Shown piece after piece: positions 54,771 to 62,792 of a stretch of 64,000 bases of DNA (positions within the stretch are counted from its first letter, which is position 1; each line of letters starts with the position of its first letter). The notes below the pieces were generated by a model. The model did no database searches. It was not told the DNA's origin and saw only the letters and a program-made list of their open reading frames with translations. Source of the DNA: JALSNL01 sp036479585 (GTDB taxonomy: Bacteria > Bacteroidota > Ignavibacteria > Ignavibacteriales > Melioribacteraceae). Position numbers and translations under genes: made by a program. The stretch spans positions 1,860,001 through 1,924,000 of the forward strand of contig OZ245062.1 in the NCBI GenBank assembly GCA_965224785.1, in the 5' to 3' direction.

Positions 54771-55610
54771 CTACTTTATATCTACTTCTGGCTTCGACTT
54801 CAAATAGCCAAGTGATTGTAAAAATCTATCAGCTTCAAAAATTGTTTTTTTATAATATTCAAAATTTCCATAATTGAAGAATGCATGTTCTTGTCCTTCA
54901 TATAAAAACAAATCACATCTACTTCCAATCTTTTCCATAACTTTTTTATAATACTTTATTGTCTCTACCGGAACAAGTTTATCTTTTGTTCCAAAAAGTA
55001 AAATTGTTGGTGGCACACCAGTTTTCAAATTATGTAAAGGAGAAAATTTTTTATATTCAGCTCCAATTCTTTCATAGCCGTATCCAGCAGGTCCATTATC
55101 AAAAACTGGATTAAATAAAACTAACGCTTGCGGAATACTGCTTACAGTTAAATCATCAGTATCTTCGTTGTAGCCTTCTATGACTGCTGTTGCTACGGCA
55201 AGATGACCACCCGCTGAACCACCGGAAGCAATTATTTTCGTTGCATCTATTTTAAACTTGGTGGAATTTTTTCGGATAAATCTCATTGCGGATTTAGCAT
55301 CTTTCAAGGATTCAAATGGAGTTGTACCATGTTTACGTTCTGTTCTATAATCAACTAGAAAACAAACCAAACCTCTTTGAGAAAAATACTTTACCTGATT
55401 AATAAAATGATGTCGTCCACCACCTAACCAACCTCCTCCAAAAAAGAAAACCATCGCAGCGTTTTTTTCTGTTGTATCAAATTCTTGTGGATAATAAACT
55501 TCAACAAATAATTTAGTTGTATCTAGTTGCTTGTATAAAAATTCCTCTTGTGCAAAAGTTAAAGTAGCAAGTAATATTAAACTTATAATTATGTGAGATA
55601 TTTTTTTCAT
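54771..55610 (-). CDS. Exported alpha/beta hydrolase (carbohydrate esterase-like)
   Basis: This 279-residue secreted esterase has a signal peptide (about 1-20). The fold markers are complete: FFFGGGW at 55-61 as the oxyanion HGGG-like motif, GGSAGG at 130-135 with nucleophile S132, D210 in GTKDKLVP and H242 in GQEHAFF. It belongs to the BD-FAE / acetylesterase-like (Abhydrolase_3) group. It probably removes acetyl or similar groups from the glycan. It lies 51 bp after the Gfo/Idh/MocA gene and 55 bp before the VCBS lipoprotein. Substituting FGGG for HGGG at the oxyanion site is common in this group. Confidence 0.85.
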   Translation of the reverse strand: MKKISHIIISLILLATLTFAQEEFLYKQLDTTKLFVEVYYPQEFDTTEKNAAMVFFFGGGWLGGGRHHFINQVKYFSQRGLVCFLVDYRTERKHGTTPFESLKDAKSAMRFIRKNSTKFKIDATKIIASGGSAGGHLAVATAVIEGYNEDTDDLTVSSIPQALVLFNPVFDNGPAGYGYERIGAEYKKFSPLHNLKTGVPPTILLFGTKDKLVPVETIKYYKKVMEKIGSRCDLFLYEGQEHAFFNYGNFEYYKKTIFEADRFLQSLGYLKSKPEVDIK

Positions 55611-55661
55611 CTATAGCTATCCTCAATACTGTTTAATAAAAACGATTGACCAAATAGAGTT

Positions 55662-56660
55662 TCATACTGAAACATATTTTATATTTTCCCACTTCTGGCT
55701 TGCAAGAGATTTTTCAAGTGCTTCTAATACACAAACTTCATTCAATATGCTTTGATGACTTCTTGGTTCTATTCCAGTTCTAAACATTTTTATCATTGCT
55801 AAATGTAGTTGAGGCTGTGCAATAGTTTCCCAAGTTGGTGTATAAGTAAGCAAGCCTTCACTTGTTTCTATGTTCAAATTAAATCCATAATAATGATTGA
55901 CGAAAATCATTGTTGCCAAAAATCCAGATTCATACTCCATTGTTGCCATTACATTATCTTTGCTTCCCGTTACCCTAACCCTGGTAATAGATTCACCAAA
56001 TATTCTAGTAATAATTTGCAGAGAGTGAACCACATAATAAAACACTCCACCATACTTTGAATGAACATGGCTTGGTCCATATATTACAGCGTGTCCTATT
56101 TTCTCAACATCTTTTATTTTTTTTATTATGTCATCAACCAATGGTGTATATGCCATTGAGCTTAATGAAGTAACAGCAGTACATTTTTTTCTAGCCATTA
56201 TTAAAAAATCTTTTCCTTGCTTGGCTCTGTAACAAAATGGCTTATCTACAAATGTAGGTATTCCCGCTTCAACAAAAGGTTGTGCTGAATCAAGATGATA
56301 TTTACCATGTCTATGATCGACTATGAGTGCATTTATCTTCCCACTCATATCACTTTGATTTTTAACAATATTTGGGATTCTACCTTTCTCTGCAGATATT
56401 TTTGCAAACTCATCTGTCTCTCCCCAAATGTACGAAACCTCAACTCCTGGAAAATTTTTTTCAATGTTAAACTTTTTACCGAAGTTATAACTGTGACTGT
56501 TCTCTGCTCCAATAATACCTATCTTCAAAATATTTTCTACTTCACTTATTGAGTTAATTTTTGAAGTTAAAGATTTTGAATTAGCAATAACATTAGTAAT
56601 TGGAAATGTTGATAATATTCCAGCTCCTAATTGTTTAATAAATTTTCTTCGATTACTCAT
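55662..56660 (-). CDS. Tat-exported Gfo/Idh/MocA family oxidoreductase
   Basis: This 332-residue protein has a Tat signal (NRRKFIKQ at 3-10) and a Rossmann-type NAD(P) fold (IGIIGAENSHS near 47-57). The DKPFC motif sits in the place of the family's EKP, with its catalytic lysine. The C-terminal half has the expected beta-sheet dimer domain, with HSKYGGVFYYVVHSLQ carrying the conserved histidine. Members oxidise or reduce sugars, and some Tat-exported ones are NAD-dependent glycosidases (GH109). It is shorter than the broken homologue 38 bp upstream. It could be a sugar dehydrogenase or a GH109-like hydrolase. No evidence favours either. Confidence 0.8.
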   Translation of the reverse strand: MSNRRKFIKQLGAGILSTFPITNVIANSKSLTSKINSISEVENILKIGIIGAENSHSYNFGKKFNIEKNFPGVEVSYIWGETDEFAKISAEKGRIPNIVKNQSDMSGKINALIVDHRHGKYHLDSAQPFVEAGIPTFVDKPFCYRAKQGKDFLIMARKKCTAVTSLSSMAYTPLVDDIIKKIKDVEKIGHAVIYGPSHVHSKYGGVFYYVVHSLQIITRIFGESITRVRVTGSKDNVMATMEYESGFLATMIFVNHYYGFNLNIETSEGLLTYTPTWETIAQPQLHLAMIKMFRTGIEPRSHQSILNEVCVLEALEKSLASQKWENIKYVSV

Positions 56661-56698
56661 AAAATTTTCTCTTCAATCTGAGAATACATTCACAAAAT

Positions 56699-57985
56699 TT
56701 AGACTCCATATTCGGGTTTCCAAAACTCAACAGTATTATTTCTGTTTGACAGATTTGCCATCAACACAGAAATTGCAGTTTTCTTCCCATCCGTAACTGA
56801 GATATCAGAAAGAGCATCATTTACAATCATATCAATAAAATGTTTATAACCAAATAATGTATCGGAGTAAAAGGAATACATTATATTATTATAGGAAGAG
56901 TAAACTTCATCTTCAACAATGATATTTTTTTTATCTGATTTATCAAAAAGTTTATAAGATGCACTTGATATTGCATCAACAGCATCTTTACCTTCTGCAA
57001 TGGATGGATTAGGAGTAATTTGTGCTGTATTCTTTCCACGGAAATTAACTTCTATCGTAGCTTTATCACCATATATTTTAAGATAAGGACGCTCATAAGT
57101 ACATGCTCTGTTCGATCCAAATGAAGCTTGAATATCATTTGGATATTCATAAGTTGTATGAACATTATCGAAAGTATCTCGTTCATCTTTCCAATATGAA
57201 ATGCTTCCTGAACTCATAGCTTTTATGGGATGTTAATCAAAAATGTAGTTCACATTATCAACAAGGTGTGTTATCATTTCAGTCATCAAACCACCACAAT
57301 ATTTTCTTTTAAGTCTCCAATTAATTAATTCAGAGAAATCAAGATCCGTAACCTCTCTTCTCCAGTCAGTATAGCTATCCCACTTACTATAAATTTGCGT
57401 TACTTTTCCAAGAACTCCACTTTGAACAATCTCTTTAACTTTATTTATAGTTGGATTTTTACGATACTCATGTGAAACACGAAATTTTAGTTTAGGGTTT
57501 CTTTTTACAATCTTCTCTAACTCAATAGCTTCTTCAATGCTATACGTCATTGTTTTTTCGCAAATAACATGTTTGCCTGCACTTATTGCATCGGAAGCAA
57601 TTTGAAAATGTGAGACCAAGGGCGTACATACAACAACAGCGTCAACATCTTTATTCTCTAATAAAGCTCTATAATCATTATACCCTTTTGCACCTTTGCT
57701 TGCAAATTGTAGCCCATTTTTCAAATGACCAGGAATAACATCAGCACAAGCAATTAGTTCAAAGTTTGGTAAATATTTTAGTGCAATTGAAATTTGCTCA
57801 ATAAATCTTTGCCCTGTTCCAATCACACCTAATCTAATTTTATCTTTGGGTAAATTTAAAGGCAATAGATTTATTTCTTCTTGACAAGATGTTGCTCCAA
57901 GTGCTCCAATTGTCGCCAAAGAAACTCCACCAACAATTAATCCGGTTTTTTCGAGGAACGACCTTCTATCAATTTTTTCACTCAT
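56699..57985 (-). pseudogene. Gfo/Idh/MocA oxidoreductase gene interrupted by in-frame TAA
   Basis: One reading frame of 429 codons holds a Gfo/Idh/MocA protein cut by a single TAA at 57233-57235, between NVNYIFD and HPIKAMSSG. Sequence on both sides reads on in the same frame with no shift. Together the parts cover the normal length: a Tat lipoprotein signal (RRSF at 7-10, cysteine 34), GVIGTGQR, CEKTM (the EKP-like motif) and the C-terminal sheet domain with SYWKDERDTFDNVHTTYEYP. The first part alone (250 residues) lacks most of the second domain. A one-base change (for example GAA to TAA) explains it. It may be a recent nonsense mutation, a sequencing error or readthrough. Confidence 0.88.
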
Positions 57986-58093
57986 TTTTAATATCTTCTT
58001 ATTTATAAGTCGATTAGCATTTGATAATTTTATATAATATTTATTTATCAGATTTATAATTCATTCTTATTAAAAAGAAATCTTTTTCTACTC

Positions 58094-58122
58094 ATATAAT
58101 TTTATTTTAGAAAAATATTCAA
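58094..58122 (-). promoter_or_regulatory. Candidate promoter for the lower part of the - block
   Basis: Read on the - strand, TTGAAT (58122-58117) and TTATAT (58099-58094) are 17 bp apart, about 110 bp upstream of the interrupted oxidoreductase gene. They lie in the 240-bp gap that is the widest in the - block. The match is generic and the region is very AT-rich, so chance is a real possibility. Confidence 0.22.
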
Positions 58123-58225
58123 CTGATTTCATATAGCATTTAATAATTAGAATAGCTTATAAATAGGATTAAATACTATATGAAAATCCTCAATGACTAA
58201 AACTTTTACATTTCATTCAATATTT

Positions 58226-59416
58226 TTATTTTGCTTTATTCTCAATTATCCAAACTTTAGGATTGTACCAACCGATTGATATTATATCAATATCTCCATC
58301 ATTATCAATATCAACAGCAACAGTCCCATCATGATGATCTATTGAATCACTTGGAGCAGAATCACTTGTTAGCCTACTCCAAGTTCTTCCAGAATCAAAA
58401 TTTTGAAAAATAAATACGCTATTATTGTTAGGTCTTCCTCTATGCTCACCTACTACTACATCAATATCTCCATCATTGTCAAAATCAGCAACATCCATAC
58501 TAAAACCTTGCCCTTTACTATAGCCCACACTATTTCGTTCCCATAATTGTGTTGGATCTTCTGGAGCTTTGAACCACAAAATATTCTTGCCTTTTTCTAG
58601 TGCAACTACAGCATCAAGTCGTCCATCGCCATTGATATCAGCTAGATCATTACGATCAGGTTGTGCGTACTCACCAAAATCATTTACGTCCCCAATTGTA
58701 TGATCAACCCAAGTACCATCTTGATTTTCAAGCCATATTGTTCCAAGTAATAAATCGTCATCACCATCTCTGTCAATATCACCAACACTAATATCTTCTT
58801 TTTGAGTTACATTACTGATCTTACTAAATGTCCACTGAGTGCTAGATGGATTTTTTGGGATATGTAATAAGTAATTCCCCTCACCATACTTGTGCCAACT
58901 AATTGCTATATAGTTTTTTCCTTTAACTGTAATTGGAGCTGCACCTTGAACAAAATCTCCAGCTACACATGAGTCAATATTATTCATAATTGTAAAACTA
59001 CCTTTTCCATCATTTTTAGCCCATACAAATTGGTGATTTGTTTTGGCTCCAATGCCTTCGGTACCAACAATATCAATATCTCCATCACCATCAAAATCTT
59101 GAAGTAAAGCCATATTTCTTAATGGTTCACCTATTGTATGTTGTTGCCAATACCCACTTGCAGAACCTGGATTTTCCCACCAGTGCCCACCTACAACAAT
59201 ATCTTTATCGCCATCGCCATCAAGATCACCTGGAAGTATGAACATTGATTTTTTTGGTAAGTCGCCAATATGATGTTTAGTCCATTCAGTAATCTCTAAT
59301 TCTCCATCACTTAAATTAGAATTTTTGATTATATCTTTTAATACCGCATTGCAATTTGTGGTTGAAATTAATATCAGTACAAGAACTGCTAGATTGAAAA
59401 TAATTTTCTTTGTCAT
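58226..59416 (-). CDS. VCBS/FG-GAP repeat lipoprotein, type B
   Basis: This 396-residue lipoprotein (lipobox TTNC, cysteine 22) has at least seven D-x-D-x-DG loops, such as GDLDGDGDKDI, QDFDGDGDIDI, GDIDRDGDDDL, ADINGDGRLDA, ADFDNDGDIDV and VDIDNDGDIDI. It aligns over its length with residues about 380-730 of the T9SS protein at 20673. Shared blocks are GTEG, ISWH, ADINGDGRLDAV, GQGFSMDVAD and the DHHDGT segment near the end. Conserved histidines stand outside the calcium loops, so a binding or catalytic site is possible. An AAAGGAG ribosome site precedes the ATG. It is the membrane-anchored, single-unit version of a module that is secreted elsewhere in the locus. Confidence 0.75.
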   Translation of the reverse strand: MTKKIIFNLAVLVLILISTTNCNAVLKDIIKNSNLSDGELEITEWTKHHIGDLPKKSMFILPGDLDGDGDKDIVVGGHWWENPGSASGYWQQHTIGEPLRNMALLQDFDGDGDIDIVGTEGIGAKTNHQFVWAKNDGKGSFTIMNNIDSCVAGDFVQGAAPITVKGKNYIAISWHKYGEGNYLLHIPKNPSSTQWTFSKISNVTQKEDISVGDIDRDGDDDLLLGTIWLENQDGTWVDHTIGDVNDFGEYAQPDRNDLADINGDGRLDAVVALEKGKNILWFKAPEDPTQLWERNSVGYSKGQGFSMDVADFDNDGDIDVVVGEHRGRPNNNSVFIFQNFDSGRTWSRLTSDSAPSDSIDHHDGTVAVDIDNDGDIDIISIGWYNPKVWIIENKAK

Positions 59417-59464
59417 GTTACTACTCCTTTTTATGAATATTGTTTTTCTATTTTGTTATTTAAT

Positions 59465-60745
59465 TTATTTCTTTTCTTTAATTAATAATATTGGTCCTGG
59501 TAAATAAATTTCCAATGGATGATGTTTTGTATCGGAAAATATAGTTATGGTATTTGCTCCATGAACTAGTTTGTTAGGGTTAATATCAATTTTTGAAAAA
59601 GAAACCATTGCCGAAACTTTCTGAGAGAAAAGATCATACGGATAACCATTTAGTTTAAATGGATCTTCGTTATGACCGTGATGCCTTCCCCAATTTTTAA
59701 CAACTAATTGAGCTTTTTCAATATTAGAAATATCATTTTGTAAAGTAATATCTACTGTTTTTTCTTTATTAATTCTGGATGAAAATAATGCTGGGAATGG
59801 TTCACATTTATACATACGAATAGTGTGTCTTTCTTTAGGGAAAATTAAATTTCCAGTTTGATCTGTTTCATAGTTTAGTCCGTTATTCAAATATACAATT
59901 GCCTTAATTGCCATTGCCCCAGATTGGTTTGGAATCATCTCTGTATCCCAATTAACTTTAAAGGGTGCTACTTCAGAAGTACCAACATGATTTACATATT
60001 TTTTTTTCATTGTAAAACCATGCCAATAGTTTTCTTTCAGCAGTCCTTTATCATCAAAGCCAGCATATCTTGCAATATAAACAACGGAGTCAATTAGTGA
60101 TGCGTACTGCGGTTTATAGCTTAATGACATTGGAGTAATATCTTTTAGATAATTATTTTTAGAATTTACAATAACTGTTGCGTTAAAACCTTTAATCTCC
60201 AATGAATCTAAAATAGGATGTTCAGTTTTTAAATAACATTTTAGATTTGCCTGAGCAACAATATAATGTCCCCAAAAGCTTTCCGCTTTATCCATAGAAA
60301 ATTGGAAAGCATTTTTACCATTTACTAAATTTTTAATTTTGATAGGAATAGTCGGATTAGAAAAAGTGTGATAACTATCTTCCGTTCCTGAGTAAGGTAA
60401 AAAATATGGTCCTCTTCCGTTTAAATAAAATCTTTTGTTCTCAGATTTTATATGTCCACCCCAAAGCTCCAAATATAGTTCGCTTTTTTCAAGCATAAAT
60501 AAATCTTCCTCAATCGGAATCATCAAAAGTCCATTAGCCTTGGGTTCATTGCGTGGTCCATATCTTTCATGAAGACTTACTGATTCATCATTGACACGCC
60601 AATGATTTGTATTATTTAATGTAATATTTGTATCTAATTTTGCCCAATATTCTTTATAGAATTTCCCTTGTGCTTTATCCTCAGAATTAATAATAAGAAG
60701 TACAACTAGAAAAAGGAAAAGCTTCTTAAAAATATACTTATTCAT
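59465..60745 (-). CDS. Exported protein of unknown family, stand-alone relative of the 12601/15099/25687 N-module
   Basis: I do not recognise this family. The 426-residue product has a signal peptide (about 1-25). It follows the same order of blocks as the N-terminal module of the three large T9SS proteins: FYKEYW at the start, SYHTFSNPTIPIKI then NGKNAF, a YARYAGFDD strand, YWHGF, a PFKVNWDTEMIPNQ segment and HHPLEIYLPGPI at the end. The resemblance is clear in the second half and weaker in the first. It lacks the FN3, LamG and T9SS parts, so it shows that the N-module is a free-standing unit. A GAGGAC ribosome site precedes the ATG. It lies between the GH127 and VCBS genes. Confidence 0.6.
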   Translation of the reverse strand: MNKYIFKKLFLFLVVLLIINSEDKAQGKFYKEYWAKLDTNITLNNTNHWRVNDESVSLHERYGPRNEPKANGLLMIPIEEDLFMLEKSELYLELWGGHIKSENKRFYLNGRGPYFLPYSGTEDSYHTFSNPTIPIKIKNLVNGKNAFQFSMDKAESFWGHYIVAQANLKCYLKTEHPILDSLEIKGFNATVIVNSKNNYLKDITPMSLSYKPQYASLIDSVVYIARYAGFDDKGLLKENYWHGFTMKKKYVNHVGTSEVAPFKVNWDTEMIPNQSGAMAIKAIVYLNNGLNYETDQTGNLIFPKERHTIRMYKCEPFPALFSSRINKEKTVDITLQNDISNIEKAQLVVKNWGRHHGHNEDPFKLNGYPYDLFSQKVSAMVSFSKIDINPNKLVHGANTITIFSDTKHHPLEIYLPGPILLIKEKK

Positions 60746-60777
60746 TTAGTCCTCAATATTTGTAATGTTATTCTTGT

Positions 60778-62676
60778 TTAATTTATCTTATTCTGCACCC
60801 AAGTTAATCGCCAAGCACCAGGTCTTCTTCCATCTGCCAGGTAAAATGGTAAATAACTTAGAGATTTTTTATCTGATATTTTTATTTTAAAGAAAGGTTT
60901 AAAAATTTCATTCTGTGCATCATAAGATTTCAATATTAGTTTGATTTTCTTCAAAGGAATATCAATCACACTCTCACGCTGCTTGCCAAACAATAACCCA
61001 TTTACTGAATATACCAAAGGTCCACGTTTTACAGCAAACCATTCAACAGAAGAGATATCCTTATCATATTTTGGGATGTGTTCTAATTTTTGATGAACTT
61101 GAAATGTCATTGGAAAATTTAGAATTATACTATCTCCATCTTTCCACTTTCTTTCAATTTTAACGTACCCACTTTCGTCCATCAGATAGTCAACCAGATT
61201 ACCATTTATTTTAATGGATGAATTTTCTGTCCATTCCGGAATACGAATAAATAGCGGAAAAGAAATAGGTTCTTGCATATTTAAATTGAGAAGAATCTTT
61301 CCGTTATTAGGGTAATCAGTTCTTTGTTCAATTTTAATTTTTGTTGATTCATTAAGATGAATATTTACTAGACTTGCTGTGTACAAATTACATGCAATTC
61401 CATCATCTTTTAAGGTATATACCAAAGGAGGAATTTCTTCTAAACCAATTGCTCCACTTGAAGGGCAGCAATCATCATGTTTAGCAACGTGTCGGCGACC
61501 GTTAGTAAATGAATGATAACACCATTCTTCTCCATTTGGATATTGCGCACCGAGCAAAGCATTATAAACAGATTTTTCTATTTGTTCCGCATATTTTACC
61601 TCGCCCGTAATCTTTAACAATTCCCTATTCAATTGTATCCAAGCCATTATACTGCAAGTTTCAACAAACCCATACGGACTCCAAAATCCTTTCCGATTAA
61701 ATATTTCGTAGTGCTGCCCAATACCGCCCCAAGGTCCGCCAGTAATTGTAAGATGCTCATCAACTATATTTTGCCAAGCGTTTTTTACTGCTTGCAAATA
61801 ATCTGGATTTCCAGTGTATTGGTATAGTTTTGCAATTGCTGTCAAATTCCAGCTAAGCTGATATGCTTTTCCATTTCCAACTTTTGCCATATCTTTATTT
61901 TTAAGAGCTAAAGAAATAATTTGTAATTCTTTCCTTTCTTCCATCTCCTTTACAATATGTACTGCAAGTTTTAAATATTTTTTATTTTTTGTAACACCAA
62001 ATAGTTCAACAAGTGGATCAAGAATAACGGTTGAAGACAATCCATGGTTTGTTCCATAATTAGTTATGTTATTTTTACCTTCACCGAAAGTATCTAAAAA
62101 TAATTTCCCAATATTTTTTGCAGCATCCAAATATTCTTCATTTGGGAAATAGTGATTAACTTCCAAGAGACCTAAAACTATGTAAGAAAGATTCCATATA
62201 TCCCACGACCATTTGTGAGTTTTTGGTTCGCTGGAAGTAAAACGCTGAGATGAAGAATACGTACCAAGATAACCATCGGCATTCTGTGTATTAATAAGGT
62301 AATCGGATGTTTTGAATAATAGACTTTTTAATTCCTCATCCCCATTTCTTTTTGCGGCTCTTGCAGCCATATAAAGCCACTTCCCACCATGCTCCCCATA
62401 CCAATCCATCTTTTCATTTTTTTGTCGGGCTTGCTGACTGAACATTGTAATCAATTTTCCATTTTCCCAATTGGGTAATGTTTTGATTCGACCGTTCTCA
62501 CTAGCTGAAAGAGCTTCGCCAAGAATGCCTTTTAATTCAACAGCATCAAGTTCAAGCAATTCTTCTTTTAACTCTACTGATTTAATTTGCATTTTCTCAG
62601 TTTCACAAGAAATTAAAAACATCATTAGTAATGCAATTATCAGTAGGTGAAGAGATTTAATCAAGTTACAATTCAT
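60778..62676 (-). CDS. GH127-type beta-L-arabinofuranosidase-like lipoprotein (DUF1680)
   Basis: This 632-residue lipoprotein (lipobox LISC, cysteine 24) has the (alpha/alpha)6 barrel and beta-domain of the GH127/GH146 group, formerly DUF1680. The zinc-dependent active site of HypBA1 is matched by E339 and C341 in VETCSIMAW, and by C403-C404 in DDCCPSSG, where one cysteine is the nucleophile. HGGKWLY and WNLSYIVLG helices and the C-terminal FIRIPEW block also fit. It should release a beta-linked L-arabinofuranose or a related sugar. GH127-like enzymes also include activities on other sugars, so arabinose is likely but not certain. It is 32 bp upstream of the unknown-family gene. Confidence 0.88.
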   Translation of the reverse strand: MNCNLIKSLHLLIIALLMMFLISCETEKMQIKSVELKEELLELDAVELKGILGEALSASENGRIKTLPNWENGKLITMFSQQARQKNEKMDWYGEHGGKWLYMAARAAKRNGDEELKSLLFKTSDYLINTQNADGYLGTYSSSQRFTSSEPKTHKWSWDIWNLSYIVLGLLEVNHYFPNEEYLDAAKNIGKLFLDTFGEGKNNITNYGTNHGLSSTVILDPLVELFGVTKNKKYLKLAVHIVKEMEERKELQIISLALKNKDMAKVGNGKAYQLSWNLTAIAKLYQYTGNPDYLQAVKNAWQNIVDEHLTITGGPWGGIGQHYEIFNRKGFWSPYGFVETCSIMAWIQLNRELLKITGEVKYAEQIEKSVYNALLGAQYPNGEEWCYHSFTNGRRHVAKHDDCCPSSGAIGLEEIPPLVYTLKDDGIACNLYTASLVNIHLNESTKIKIEQRTDYPNNGKILLNLNMQEPISFPLFIRIPEWTENSSIKINGNLVDYLMDESGYVKIERKWKDGDSIILNFPMTFQVHQKLEHIPKYDKDISSVEWFAVKRGPLVYSVNGLLFGKQRESVIDIPLKKIKLILKSYDAQNEIFKPFFKIKISDKKSLSYLPFYLADGRRPGAWRLTWVQNKIN

Positions 62677-62792
62677 AAGTATTTTTTTAAATTTTCCATA
62701 TCAATTACTTAAGGTTAAATAAATAAAATATTATTTTTGGTTAGTTAAAAACACAAATAGTTTTTTCTCAAATATTTCTGTTATCAAATAAT

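Noticed and set aside
57233..57235. Selenocysteine or pyrrolysine recoding of the stop in the oxidoreductase gene
   Set aside because: The codon is TAA, which is not used for either, and no recoding hairpin is evident.
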